Shown one piece after another: positions 1 through 14,101 of a stretch of 64,000 nucleotides of DNA. This DNA is from Phaseolus vulgaris (taxonomy: Eukaryota > Streptophyta > Magnoliopsida > Fabales > Fabaceae). How positions within the stretch are numbered: the stretch's first letter is position 1; each line of letters starts with the position of its first letter. The notes beneath the pieces were generated by a model. The model was not told the origin of the DNA. It made no database searches and saw nothing but the letters and a program-made list of their open reading frames with translations. Made by a program: the position numbers and the translations under genes. Location of the stretch: contig NC_023755.2 of NCBI RefSeq assembly GCF_000499845.2, positions 31,583,753 to 31,647,752 of the forward strand, given 5' to 3'.

Positions 1-2990
1 GGCTGATAGGCACAGTTAAGTTTCTTCCATCAAGTGTGACCAGGTTCACAATGTAGCCTGTCAAGGCTTCCACAAGAGATATCTTCTGGGTGACCACAAG
101 GTCATTTCCATCTCTGGAATAAACTCCATGAACTTTTTCATCTATGATGAAAACAATATCAGCTGGTGTCACATTTGGCTGTTGATTTCCCTTCTCTATA
201 AAGGTGATCTTGGTGCCCTTCTTCCAACCAGCCTTCACATTGATTGTCAATATCTCTTCTACCTGCATATGTCTTCTGCACCCACAAGGAAATGAATCAA
301 ACAACAAGCTAGGAAACTAAATATATTCCATATTCCTGATTGAATACTAAAACTTTTGAAAAATGTTGAAACAACACAGTTTCATTTAAACTGTACATAC
401 ACCAAGTTATCATCCAGGGGTGATATTTGGGTAGAAACTAGTGTTACAATTACAAATTCCTTCATATATCAAGAAAATTACTAAAAGCAAGTAATGTAGG
501 AAACAAATATTCATATGACTATTAGAGTTCTTAAAGATAATGGACAGAAAATTACACAAATTGTCATGCACCATAAGCTTAAACAGCCATACAATAGGAT
601 CACATCTGGTCTGTCATAACTTAGGACAATTACAAACTTAGACATACTTCACTATACAGAAACACATGTTCTTCACCATACAACAAGACATGCTACATTG
701 GAAGGGAGCACAAGTTCAACTCTTTCAATGTTTTAGCTCACAACCCAAGAACTAAAGAGACACTCTACAAGAGGCTGTAATTCCATAATTAGACATCTTG
801 CATAAATTTAGTTATCCGTTAACCTTTTCTATTTAAATTAGAGAGATAATTATACAGAGTAAGAAGGAAAATTCATCATGCTAAGGAGGACATCAAAATT
901 TCTAGCCAGAATTGCTAAAAGGATACCCCTGACAAAAATATGTAAACCCCACTGTCACATTGGACTCAGACTCCAGGAGGTTACTGTTCAGTGTCGGATG
1001 CACAACAAGTTTTGCAGGGTTAAACAAGAACGAGGTAAGATATGAAAGATTCAGAATTCTTAGAATGTTGATTTGCAGAAGACTTTTCAGGTATAGAATA
1101 GAATAGAACAATGTCACAGATTCTATAAAACTAGAGACAGTCTTTTTGAGATACAAACATGCTAGACCACAGTTCTATCACTTCTAGTCATGTCTATAAC
1201 AATACAATATGGTTATAAAAACAACAGTTTGGACCGGTTTTTTCTAGCAATTACTAACTACCTATAAATAACCCTCAATGATTACAAATTAAAATTGCAT
1301 AAATTCAATACTAAAATTAACAATAGTTACCAAAATATGATTAACATACAATATGTACATCTTGTTTATCATGTGTCTAAATCCTGCCAATTACAGGTAA
1401 AATATGATTCATTAAAAGCCCGGAAATTATTCTATTTGGAATAACTCAAGGCAACACTACCTTGAGTAACATAAAAAAATGATTCCTTTCAATTCTAAAC
1501 CATCAACTCTTTCCCAGGGCAGATGGATCCACTAAGGAAGTATGTATCATAGTACAAAGGATGCTATGTTCATATAATCATTTAAATAATCAGCAGAGGT
1601 TTCTAGACATTTTTTCTTTTCAAATATTAAGAAGCAAATGCTGCTCTGTAAGACAAACAATTACCACTTGCTACATCAACCAGAACTACAAAAAACTCTT
1701 GCAGCATATCCTATGCAAGATAAATGCATCAATAAAAAACAAATAAACAAAGGATACAGTACAACACTGAAAAAAGTGTCCACAATAGATTCAAGTAGCA
1801 AGTTCTCAAGTGTGATTTTTCATGCAAAGCACTCACCGCAAAATGAAACACAAACAAAAGTCAGCACAACACTCTTTGGTTATATATTGAGCCAAAATTA
1901 TTAAACGGTTACAATCCCAACTGTTTCTTATTTACTCATTCCATAGCTTTTTAATCTTAAGTCCTGTTCAAAATCCAAGAATCTTAGTACCTAGGACTTA
2001 GAAAACCTGTTCACAACTGCAATTTCAGCCACAAGATCAAGGGTTTTGGATTCTCCACAACCACAATTCAGCTGCATATTTGTCTACAATTTCCCACCAA
2101 GTCAAGGATCAAAATGAAACTACAATTTACCTCACAGAACCGTACTAACCAAACCAAAATCAAAACCATTTTCATAACACCAGCACTGAGCACTGCACAT
2201 TAGCATTAGAAACAAACAGGAATGCAGATAGTTGCAACAACAAACAAACAACTCACCCAGAGGCCTCAAAAATTTCCCGAGATATCTTCATCCTTTTGGT
2301 GGTCCCATTGTATAACTCCTCAAGTGTACAGGGCAACTTCTTCTCAATGGGAGCTGCTTTGAGGGGACCACCACCACGACTCGCATGGGTCTCTCCTCCT
2401 CCGCCGCCGCCCCCGGAAGTCCTAAACGCCTCCTCACTAAAAGAGAATGTCGATGATCTCATGCCCCCACCAGAGTCCGAACATCCAAAGAACTCTGCAA
2501 AAACATCATCAGCACTCCGAGGATTGAACCAAGCCGAGGCCGGAAAGTCCCCACTGGAATAGAACGCGGTTCCTCCTCCACCAGCACGAGAAGCACCACC
2601 ATGAAAAACACCACGATGAGAAGCACCAGCATCAGCAGGTGGCACCTGACCTTTAAGACCATTTTCACCATACTTATCAAAAATTGCCCTCTTGCGGGGA
2701 TCACTTAACACCTTCCATCAGAAAACAACACAAGTTAAATAAAAATCGAAAATTGTTCATTTTGTTCAAATGAAATCCAGCATTCAAAGGTGGAATCTTT
2801 GTGACACCCTTCAAGAGAAACTAACCTCGTAGGCTTCAGACACTTGTTTAAACATCGATTCAGCGGCTTCCTTCTTTGTCGGATTTTTGTCCGGGTGGCA
2901 TTTCATGGCCAGTCTCTTGTACGATCTCTTCAGGTCCTCTTCTTTAGCATTCCTATCGACCTGAAGGATTTGGTAGTAATCAACACCCAT
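1..2990 (-). CDS. DnaJ (HSP40) class B co-chaperone, DNAJB1/DNAJB13-like; partial (C-terminus off the left edge)
   Basis: Exons read on the minus strand: 2990-2826, 2711-2257 and 275-1, giving about 298 residues; the usual length is about 340, so roughly 45 C-terminal residues lie outside. The start at 2990 is the only ATG before the J domain. Residues 1-70 are the J domain, with the HPD signature at residues 32-34 that stimulates Hsp70 ATPase. A Gly/Phe/Ser-rich linker with poly-Gly follows. The C-terminal client-binding domain then begins ([31 protein letters not shown]). No Cys-rich zinc finger is present, hence class B. Splice sites are GTTAGT/AG and GTGAGT/GCAG; reading phase is kept across both introns. 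Intron 2 (276-2256) holds only short chance frames. Expected in cytosol/nucleus, assisting Hsp70. Family assignment is secure; the precise paralogue is not. Confidence 0.93.
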
Positions 2991-5344
2991 AGTTGGTGCT
3001 TCTGCTTCTCGCTTTCGCTTCGTCAGCTTGCCTTTTTTCCTCAGAAACACTCTTCCTTTTAGGATGTTTGGTTGGTTTCAGAATGTTGTGAAAAGTTCCA
3101 CAATTCACAACGGGTTGACAGTGTGTGTCTACTCTGTTCTTCAGATCATCACTTTATAGTTCAATTTCATTCATGCAGACATTATTTTCCTTAAAATATT
3201 TAATAACTTTTGTTTTGTAGCATTGACTGTGCAAAATATTTAAATTAAGTAATTATGAGACCATTTATGTCAATCTTTTATGACTCATAATTGCAAACAA
3301 ATAAATATTTAAATTAAATCTTCAACTGCATTCACACTTCAACTCCAATCATCTTCCAATCAAAAATCTGATTCATGTCAAATCAAATAAACTCTTGTAT
3401 TACCAAGAAGATCCAATTACCTGGATACTATTTTAAACATTTTATTTTTCCTTTTAAATATTAATTACAAAAATTTTAAACATAAATCGGTTAATTTAAA
3501 GAGAAAATAGTACTCATTTTTTTATAATAGTAATTTAAGTTTTTTTCATTAAAACACAGGAAATCACTTAATTTTTATGTCTTTAATATTAATTTCTTAT
3601 CCTATTATTCCTTTTACTTTTTTTTTTATTTTAATGAACATTCACGCGTTATTATATCTTCTATATTATTATAATTTTTTTTTATATTAACTGGATAAAA
3701 GATATAATAAAAAACTATGTTATCTTGAAATTTAAAAATTATATACAAAAATATGAATTTTTATTAAAAAACTAATGCTTACCATATTTATATTTATTTA
3801 GTTTACTATGTAAAAAAAATCTTCACTGTTAATATGTGTTTATTAAACTAATTTAAACATATCTAACTTTTCAAATGTAGTATTTGCTTTTGTATTGTCT
3901 TTTTGCATATGTGTTTTAAGTATACTGTTGCGTTTTTCTCAAAAATATTTCTCTCTACTATCTTCAATTATTATTTTTTATTTATTTATATACTTACTTT
4001 TTTAACTATTTATTTTCTTGACCTCTTTTCGTTTATTTCTATCTCAAAATTCATTTTTAATATTTTAAGAAAAATCAATAATTTAAAAATCTTACACCCC
4101 AATATACATTATCAAACTAAAATTAAATTTATATTTTCAGAAAAAAGTATCTATTATGAATTTTAATTTTAATATATTTCATTTTTAATTTTAAATATAA
4201 AATATAAGTATTTATCCATGAACAAACTTAACTACTATAAATTATCAGTTTTATTTTAAGAAATTATTGTTTTGTAATTGAAATACGTATAAGCAATGTT
4301 TATTTATTTTTTATAGATGTTGAGTGCATGTTAATTCAATTTTTATTGATCTAATTTTCATCTAGATAAATTAATGCATTACTACCTTTTTTTAAATATA
4401 AGTAGAAAAATGTCATGATTAACAGAATTATATATATATATATATATATATATATCACCCATTAATTCATTAAATATTATTACTTGAAAAATACTCTTAT
4501 TTAAAAATTTAAAATTATGGTCAATAAATATAATTAAGCTTAATTTGAAAAATTATTTTTTATAACATAAATAATAATGTTCAATAAAAGTTATTATTAT
4601 TGTAAAGTTACATAATTACAATCTAATCACAACAGTCTCAGCACAACAGTCTAAAAGCACAGAAAGGCACAGTCTGAGACAGTCTGAAACTATTTACTTT
4701 TTCTTCCTGTTTAATATTTTTTTAATTTTGTCATGCAAAAATAGAGAAATATAATAAAATTCCTTAATTATAATAAAATAGTAGAAAAATAATAAATTTA
4801 TTATTCAAATTTTAAATAATTAGATAAAAAGAATAACTATTTTTCTAAACTATAAATACATTAAAAAAAATGGAGGGAGTAACTTAATAATAAAAATAGG
4901 ACACATAAAAATATTATTCTTAAAATATGCAATAACCTTAAACTGCAGTATTATCCAACATGTGAAATGCATTAAGCTGAATAAAAGAAGAAATAGGAAA
5001 CAAATGTCAAACAATTAATAAACATATTACATTTATAAAAAAATTTAATGAATATATACAATATTTAATTTTTATAAATTAATGCTACTAAAGATAAACA
5101 ACTGAGATATAGTAAGCAATTAAGATATACTAAACAATTAAGAGAGATTAAAAGAATAAACAGAGAAAAAAAGTTAAAACAATTAATAAACATATTAAAT
5201 CTCTAAAATTTAATGAATTTATCAATGTAACATCAAAAGAAAGAATGATAGGCTCAAAGGTCTTCACACTAATTAGAATGTCAGATTTAAAATTTAATAT
5301 ATATAAAATAAAATAATAAATGTTATAGTGTGGTTGATACACTC

Positions 5345-5560
5345 TTCTAAATTTAGATTCTAAATTTGGTAGCAAAAACATTAGTAGTTAATTAGATACT
5401 AATTTATAAACTATTTATCAATAATAGAAACTAATTTAGAAATCAATAATTTTTTTAATTTTTAAAATAATTTTTAATTTAAGCACTATAACAACTAATT
5501 ATTTTTGTCTCTAAAATTGATTTATATTTAATGATTTTCTTCTAGTTTATATACCTAAGT
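5345..5560. repeat. Decayed CACTA-derived MITE fragment
   Basis: Shares the family pattern seen intact at 23328-23681: GCTAATTAGATACCAATTT-like, AATAATAGAAACTAATTTAGAAA and CTATAACAACTAATTA blocks in the same order, with many substitutions. The terminal repeat is degraded (about TTTTCTTCTAG at the right side). No target duplication can be recognised. Confidence 0.55.
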
Positions 5561-6339
5561 TTTTTTTTCTACACGATACAATTATACAATATCATCACAT
5601 AAATAATAACACACAAGGTACATAATAAAAGAAACTATAAGAAATCCAATAATTCAAAAGTTTAGATGTCTTAAATAAAACTTAGTGGTCCACATAATCC
5701 ACCATCTCTATTCATTAGATACATGCACACATAACTACAAATCATATATGAGTTCACACATGATGAAGGATATTCATAAAATATTATCCACCAGAAATAT
5801 AACATTTCACCCACTTTAGCACATGAAAGATGCAAATCTCAACTACATGAATCAAATTAAGTTTAAAGGATTAAGTTTAAAGTATATATGCATCCATATT
5901 TCAACATGTATTCTGATTCATTCTTTTAGAGCCTGACATGTGTTCTGACGATACAATAAACACTCATTCAGTTTCTCACCACTTGATATCTCAACCTATG
6001 TGAATTAGACCATTAGTGAAGCTAGAGTATCTTTGTTACAAGACAAGATAAATCGTTGCATAATACATGTTTTCATCCATGATTCACATATCATCCCATA
6101 TTTGTAACCTAAAAAATCACGCATAATACAATAACATGTCATTCGCATTCACATTATATGTATACACTACAATTCACTTAAAATAATAAATAATTCAAGT
6201 ACACCATTCAATAATTTATGCCTCTGAACATACATGTAGTACATAACACACATACTCACATGGACTTTGAAAAAACACTTGAACAAAGACATTTAGACGA
6301 TATTTCCACTTGAGCATAAATAGTTTTGTTGGGTGAGGT

Positions 6340-6520
6340 TATCAAATGGTATACTCATTGGAGTGACTTAGATGACCTGCTTTCATTAAGCGAGAGGATC
6401 AAACAAAGTACCCATTGGAGTGACTAAGATGATACTCTCACTTAATGACTCAAACGACACTTTCATTTAGTGACTCAGACGATACTCCTACTTAACGACT
6501 CAAACGAAACCTTTTACATA
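6340..6520. repeat. Degenerate short tandem repeat (GACTCA-ACGATACT type)
   Basis: Three to four diverged units of about 30 bases built on ACTTAATGACTCAAACGATACT. The reverse complement of the same motif appears near 20480-20600 (CACTAAGTGAAGGTATCATT). Confidence 0.5.
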
Positions 6521-6799
6521 AACACATAAACACTTCCCAAAACAAAAACTATCTCCCTTTAATTTTGAAACTTCTTCCTATCCCTCTTTGTAAAACTATT
6601 TCTTTCAAGAACAACAATGACTTTACTTACTTCTAAGACTAAAAGAAAATGGAGACTCCACGTAAAAAGATAAGTAAGAATCCTAGTTCGATTGGCAAAA
6701 CAAAGACTTTACAATTGATGTGTCCCTAAAGAACATCAACCATGCCACTAATAAACTTTAGACTCCATGTATAACTAGAGAACTTTCCACTTTCAGTGA

Positions 6800-6980
6800 C
6801 ACACGAGCTTCAATTTCAACATGCAAGTGTAGAACATATATGCATCATAAGTTCTTCAGATTCTACATATAACTACAAAATGTCAGACACACATGCATTA
6901 AAAGTTCATTAAATTTTACATGCAAATGAAGAATGTCAAACTCACATATATCAGAAGTTCTTCCTACTTTGTTGAAGGAC
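6800..6980. repeat. Degenerate tandem repeat around TACATGCAAATGAAGAATGTC
   Basis: Two to three diverged units of roughly 65-70 bases carrying CATGCA, AGAATGTCA and CATCATAAGTTCTTC words. The same words occur in reverse orientation near 19930-20290. Confidence 0.45.
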
Positions 6981-9483
6981 TTTTGACTTACATGTACAAA
7001 AATTGCTTTTGACTCAACACTTAACATCCATATGTATTATTAGTATTGTCCTTGATAAATTTAAAAAAAAAAATCTTATAATTTTGATCATTTTTATCTT
7101 GTTAAATATATTACCTATTATTAAAATGAAACTTTAAATATAATCAAACAACACAAACAATATCAATGTTAATGTAAGTAAGTTGTATCCTTTTAAATTT
7201 TATGTAACATTAAGAGTTTTATATAATTTTTTAAAAAATGAAATGGGTTATATTTAAATGTATATATACAAATAATGATTAAGACCATCTAAACTTTTAA
7301 AAAACTAATTACATAATATATAAATATTATACTAAAATAAATTAAAATTTATGTTTTGAAATATATTTTATAAGTAATTTTTAAATGTAATTAAATAAAA
7401 AAAAATTAAATATGCATCAATAGCATTAATTATTATATTAATATATCATTAATTTGATATTGTTGTACCCTCGGTCACATCAGCCCAAAGTTATATCATT
7501 CACAATGAAATAGTATTATAAATATATGTTTTTTCATAGGGATTTTTATGCCAAAACAAAACATCAAAGAAAAAATAAACTTTATCTACTCACTATGGAG
7601 TTCTGCCACCTGTAACATCCTCCACTCCTGTGTAACACATGATCATCACAAATTTTTTAAAACAAACACAAACTGAAAGCAGGATAAGCTAAAGATTTTT
7701 AAAACTTTCAATATAACTCTACATTCAAATAATTCAATAAAAAACATATGAATCATCACACTTCATCCATTCCAATATACTAAACAATCAAGTGTCTTCA
7801 AGTAACTCATATTTTATATCACTCATGATAGAAATCCATTGACATAATTTAATATCACTTATGTTAGAAATTCATTGACATACATACATAAACAATTGAA
7901 TTTACTTATGGAAGACTCGTGCATTGATTTAGATTCAGAGATTTGCACATGTCATACTACTCCCACTATGATAACTCTCCACACAACTACATGTACATAT
8001 GAATCAAGTCATCTAGGATTAACCATATGACCTGCCATACTAGTTATTTTTCAAACCGCAAACTCAGTCATATAAACCTCCTTCGACTATCACCACTTGA
8101 CAATCTTCATTTATATGATTCCAATATACTAGTGATATCAAGATACCTCCTTATAGGTGAATCCCCAATCAATGTAATCCTAAAAATCTCAACACGGTAT
8201 TTCTTTTCCTAAAAATACCATGTCTCAATCACATTTCCACATGATTCATAATTTACATCTCATCAATATACCATTTAATCAAATAAAAATTTGGATTTTT
8301 AAAACAATTAAAAAATATAAATTTATTTACATAAACACATCAAGTCAATGTTTCAAATACCTGTATACTTAAAATTTATATATAACTCAATTAAAGAAAT
8401 AAGCAACCATCAAATAGCCTTTTAAAAACAATTTTTTTTTATTTTTTTTTATCTTAAGCAGAAATAAATCTGAGACAAGGGTTCAATATTTTCGCTTAAG
8501 CAAAAATTGATCAAAAAACAAGGTAAATTTTATGTTATATTTTCTTTTGAGAAAAATCTATAACTTGAGCGAAAATATCATAATGTTTATGTTTATTGGC
8601 ATACTCAATAGAGTCTTAAAACCAATTTCACTATCTTTACTCTACATCAATATAAAATTTGGTAATTATAAAAAAAATAAAAGGACTTTTATGGTTTTAA
8701 AATACTCAAATATAACATGTTTTGTCATTGAAATCACAATTCAATAAATAACTCAAAAACATTAAACTTCAAATTCAACTCACAGACAATCAACTACTTA
8801 TCCAATTGGTTAAATTTCAAACAATTTTTATCAATCAACATCTATTTCACTCAACAAACAACATTTGCAAGAGAAATTTGGAAATTGTGACTATGTCACC
8901 TTCACATTGAGATCCTCTAAGCTATAGTTCTATTAAAAGATAAAACTAGATTCTCTTACTTGATTAGAAGTATGAATACTTGGAAAGAGCTCCAACATCT
9001 AAGGAAAGCTGAGATAACCTAACATGCATCACAAAGTCCTAATCAATTATCTGAACACATCACTAGGACCCTAAACTAACATAGACTAATCCTAGAGTGA
9101 TAGACACCACATGTAAAACACGTCTTCCAGATAAACAAGAAAACTCAAAATTGAGTCAAAAGAACTTACTTTAAACAAAATTCTGATAAAATAACTTTAC
9201 TTTACTCACTATCAAAATTTCTAAAAAGAAGACAAAGGAGGAAAGAAAAAGATTTTATAGAGAGATAATGATTATCATAAAATTAAATTTAATAACTTAT
9301 TTTTTCTATTTTATAAACTTTTTACTTTAATAATAAAATATTCAATATCATCTTATTTTCAAGATTTTTACTCAAACTATATTTTAGGTCCTTACATGTT
9401 TATCTTTAACTAATTCATTTTAAAATATTTTTAGTAGTCAATATATTTGTTGAAAACATTTTATAATAATTTATTTAAGATAA

Positions 9484-9523
<40 letters not shown>

Positions 9524-9652
9524 GTGATTTCAGAGACCCCAGTGGACTTGAAAATATTAAATACTTATTGAAACTAAGAAAAACAATAAATTAAGTACAT
9601 CATTGAATTTTTTAAACAGCTATTATTAAATGTCATACACCTGTCTTATATA

Positions 9653-10721
9653 GACTCAATTCCTCATATAGTATTATTTACATTTTTATTTCCCTATCTA
9701 TTACTTTTTTTTTTCCTATCTAGCACCCTTTTGTTTTTATTTCCTTAAATAATACCATTTTGTTTTTATTTCTCTATCTAGCACCAATGCAAAAGTAAAA
9801 AAAAATAATAAAAAAATGATAATTTTAATTTTGAATACATTAAAAATATAAATATTTTTAATGTTTAAAATAGTTAGAAATATAATTAATGAATAAAGAA
9901 ATAATTTTTTACAAAATAAAAATAAAAAAAGTAATAAATTAAAAATATTTAGTTTAATTTTTTTTTAAAGAATGAAGAAAATAAAAAATTAAACCCTACA
10001 ATAACGTAAAAGTTGAATATATAAACAAAAATTAGTATTTATTTATTATTATTGATGATGTAATCATGTTAATTTCAAGTAAAAAATAGACGACATAATT
10101 ATAAAAAAACCAAAATCAATTAGTATTAATTAGTAGTGGACACACATATAATATTGATGTGTTTATCCTAAATGCAAAATTCTAAAAAGAAAAAAAGTAA
10201 TGCCAATGTTATACTTAATGCTTAAAAATAATAGACACTTTAATATTATATGTGTGTTCACTACTAATTAATACTAATTAACTTTGACTTTTTTATAATT
10301 ATGTCCTATATTTTTTACTTGAAATTAACATGATTACATCATTAATAATAATAATAATAATAAATACTAATTTATGTTTATAAATTCAACTTTTATGTTG
10401 TTGTAGGGTTAAATTTTTTATTTTCTTCATTTTAAAAACAAATAATTAAACTAAACATTTTTAATTTATTAATTTTTATTTTGTAAAAACTCATTTCTTT
10501 ATTCATTAATAACTATTTTAAACATTAAAAATATTTATTTTTTTAATGCATTCAAATTAAAATTATTAATTTTTTTTTACTTTTGAAATTAAAATTACTT
10601 TTATTAATTAAAATGGTGCTAGAAAAATAAAAATAAAAGGGTGCTAGATAGAAAAATAAAAACTAAAGGGTGTTAGATGAGAAAATAAAAATGTAAATAG
10701 TGTTATATGAGGAATTGAGTC
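9653..10721. mobile_element. Large foldback element (about 1.07 kb inverted repeat, Mutator-like MITE candidate)
   Basis: The left arm (9653 to about 10154) is matched by the right arm (about 10242-10721) in reverse complement over nearly its whole length, leaving a spacer of under 100 bases. The outer ends read GACTCAATTCCTCATATA and its inverse. Flanks are GTCTTATATA (9643-9652) and GTTTTATATA (10722-10731), a ten-base near-direct repeat with one mismatch, which fits the 9-10 bp target duplication of Mutator-like elements. Inside each arm is a short tandem block based on CTAGCACCCTTTTGTTTTTA. No coding capacity is seen. The superfamily is inferred from duplication length only. Confidence 0.8.
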
Positions 10722-10731
10722 GTTTTATATA

Positions 10732-13486
10732 TAATCATTTAAAGGTTTTTTTATTTAAATTAATACAAATATTAAAATTTTCTATTTTCACTATAGTTTA
10801 AAGTTATCTATTATATTTTTTTTTTTAAAAAACTCTAATTTTGGTAATGTACAATGAAAATATAATTGAAAAAGATTATTTGTCTTAAAAAATTTAAAAT
10901 GAAAAATAAAACATTTTTTTTCTTAAAATTGAATATTATATAATAACAGAAGAAGAAATAAAATTACCACTGTCCCACAACATTTTTCTATTTAACAAGT
11001 TCAGTAACGCCACTTCTTTCAAAATAAAACAAATAAGTAAATTAAAAAAATAGCTTAAATTATATGAACAAAAGAAAATAACTTAAGCAAAATAAATTTC
11101 ATAAAAAATTAAATTTGGAACATCATAAATCAGTGCTACCAAATATACTAGAGTAAATAAAAGTTACGAAAATGCTTTACCGTTTTAATAATAACAAAAA
11201 ATTATGATGCAAACGGTAGTTTTATAGATACGACTCGTACACATCTTTGTAACATCTATAATCTATAATATTTATAAAGGAGTTTTCTTTTTAAACAAAT
11301 TCTTACAATTTTATTTTTTGAATAATAAATTTTTAAAATTAAAATAATTATCTATTCAAAAAAATTACCTATAAAATAAATAAATAAATTTGTTTAAAAA
11401 ACTATATTTATTTTTACTTGAAAATTTTTATCTTTTAATAAAAAAATAATTTATTTATTTATTTAATAAAATAAATTTTTAAATTATTTTTTATTTTAAA
11501 ATAATCAGTATATATTTTTTTAATATTATTTTTACTAAATTATATATATATATATATTATTTTTTAATTAACTATTCATAAAAATAATAAAAATATGTCA
11601 TGTATATTGGAAATACATTAATGAATGAATCAATGCTTATAAATTTTGAAAGACTCATATTGAGTATGTTCTATCATAATCAATACATGATAAAAAATCC
11701 AAGAGTTAGATCAATAAAGAACCTATGAGTTATGGATAAGAGTGAATTCATTACAACTCAAGTTGTACATTTACAAATTTTACGGTATGCAAACTCTTCC
11801 CGACTTCTCACCTCCTAATCAAAGCAAAGAGATATTTGTTATATCATATGTTCGTTACACAAAACAATTGGGGGTCCACATATCATTCCAAATATTTTAC
11901 TTTACATTTCTTACATATATGTCATTCATAGACATTATATTTAAATCACTATACCATCATTTTATAATATCATGCATTATTTAAATAAACTAAACCAATA
12001 TATAGTCATCATATCATATATCATGCTCTTTTAGTTCATTATTTTGCATTATAATTCAAAATAACTCATAAAACATAAATCAACGGTTAAAGAATTCAAG
12101 TTTAATTGAGTTTCACTCATTCAATCATACTCAAATATAACACATAATGAAGCTATGAGAATAAGTTACAAATCTTATTAATACACGTTCAAAAAGAATT
12201 ATGTACTTAGCTGAAAAGTTCAAAAACTCCAACACCTTCAAATTAAAATTGACAACTTCGACATTTTCTAACCCAAATGGATATAATTAAAGTTTTATAT
12301 CTCATTTTTAATTCATTCCAAAGTATTAGAAAGATAACATCCAAGGATACAACTTTCATGAAGACCATTAAGCCTAATTATAAAAGCATTGATCAAGTTA
12401 GTCCATACAAATTTACTCAGCAAATTCAAGAAAAGATTTTCTCCACTTACTCTCGAGTCTGAATCTGCTGAGCAAATTTAAGGTCGAGGGTAGTGTTAAA
12501 TCTATGGATGAAATGCACTAAGTGGAATTTCCATCCACCGAGAGAAATTATGTAGAGTTTGTCATTATGTAGAAATTTGAAAACCATTTTGAAACTTTAA
12601 CGAATTATTTCTTTAATCCGAACACATTTATAACAAGTTTCAAATGCTTTACTTTAACTACTAACAACATTATTTCCACCTTCACATCAACCCAACCAAT
12701 TTTGACTATACAAAATCAATTGTTTAATTCTAAGAAAATATAAGAGAAGAAGGAAATTTAAAGTTTATCATCCAATATTACACATTTTTAGTTTTCTCAA
12801 CTTTCAAAAATTCTCTAGACAATTACTAAAAAAAAATTTGTGCACTTCCTTGCTCAAATTGGACAACATCAACTACCTAAAACATGACTTCCAAATTTAT
12901 ATTATCGTAACCAAAGTTAACCATACCAAACATATCATACAATCCTAAACAAAACAATGATATTTTAAGATGAACATATCACACCCAAATTCAATTGTTA
13001 TTCTACAATATAACATTTATCATAATCTAATATTATTATTAAGTCATAACTCTCATATTCAACAATAACAATTTTCGATACACAAACATAATGCTCAATA
13101 ATTTAACAAGGGTACAAAAAGTTGATTCAATGTATCTCATCAAAATTTCTTCCAAACTCTAATATTTCACATAACTTCCAAGTTCAATCTAAGCTAAACG
13201 ATACATTTTTAATAATCATTCACCAACCTAAGCATTTACCTTTGACTCATTTAGGAAAGTTAATAATGATAACTTACCTGAAAATTTAGCCACTCTAATA
13301 ATCCTTGATTCAAATACAAAGTTTAAACCTACATATAGAAAACTCTAATAATCAAATTAACTATACCATTACAACTCTAAACTAGTAGAGATCCATTACA
13401 ACCTAAGTATTTTATTCGTTGTTAGTTTCACTATGGTGGGTTTATATCTTGAAAATGATGAACAATTAACTTGAAAATCTAGAAAG
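10732..13486. other. Gene-free AT-rich spacer
   Basis: Only very AT-rich sequence, homopolymer runs and a TA microsatellite (about 11540-11557) are seen. Short open frames at 11742-11984 and 12277-12462 lack recognisable motifs or coding character. I see no element borders. Confidence 0.6.
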
Positions 13487-13516
13487 TGTTGGGTTCAATA
13501 ATGTCAAAGTTCAAGA

Positions 13517-13539
13517 GGGGGGGGGGGGGGGGGGGGGGG
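13517..13539 (+). repeat. Poly-G homopolymer, 23 bases
   Basis: Uninterrupted G run inside the solo LTR, followed by a tandem duplication of about 31 bases (13541-13604, TTGAATTGAGTTTTTAAAAC repeated). The related LTR has only a short C run at the matching place (CACCCCCTC, about 16899-16907), so the run seems to be an expansion. Confidence 0.9.
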
Positions 13540-14101
13540 TTGAATTGAGTTTTTAAAACTTTCGCACAGATTTGAATTGAGTTTTTAAAACTTTCGCACA
13601 TATTTGAATTTATCAAAGGGCAGAGAAAAATAAATCGATTTATTTGGCAATGAACAAAATTATTTTTATACTGCTTGATTAGGTAAGACAGTTATATCCG
13701 TTAAGGATTTTTGGTTTTAAGCAAATCGAGTGACAAGTTACAATCACATGAATTTTCAAAGAGAATCAATAAAAACAGAATTTGTAAACCTGAACTTTTA
13801 AAGCAAGTAATGAACTTTCAACTTAAGGCTTGACAATTAATTGGTAAGACTTCCACAAATCAGTGAGTTCCAATTATGTTCAACAATTCATACACATTTA
13901 AAGAAATCAAACAGATTTTCCAGAAATCAAGAACAGAATGAACAAGCACAAAAAGAACAGGTTTATTTTTAATTTAACAAATTCAATTTCTGACAGTTTA
14001 ACAGATAAACCAATAAATGAGTGCATAGATTAAGAGAAAATTGAACACAGCGAGATTATACTGATTCACTCAACTGAGTTACATCTAGTCTCACCTAATC
14101 C

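Larger units (their letters stand above)
3062..9642. other. Gene-free AT-rich spacer with decayed repeats
   Basis: No coding region could be supported. The stretch holds a TA microsatellite (about 4429-4455), a decayed CACTA-MITE piece near 5345-5560, degenerate tandem repeats at 6340-6520 and 6800-6980, and another AT microsatellite at 9492-9519. A 120-bp block near 4735-4862 resembles one at 19430-19555 and ends in GGAGGGAGTAAC, similar to Stowaway MITE ends. Around 7595-7630 there is a CCACCTGTAACATCC-type sequence that recurs in legume repeats. The remainder looks like old, unclassifiable repeat. Confidence 0.6.

Noticed and set aside
2296..2562. 88-codon plus-strand frame with poly-Pro
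   Set aside because: It is the antisense of the Gly-rich linker of the DnaJ exon.
4860..4885. GGAGGGAGTAAC as a Stowaway MITE end
   Set aside because: No partner terminus or TA duplication could be located; kept only as a note in the spacer entry.
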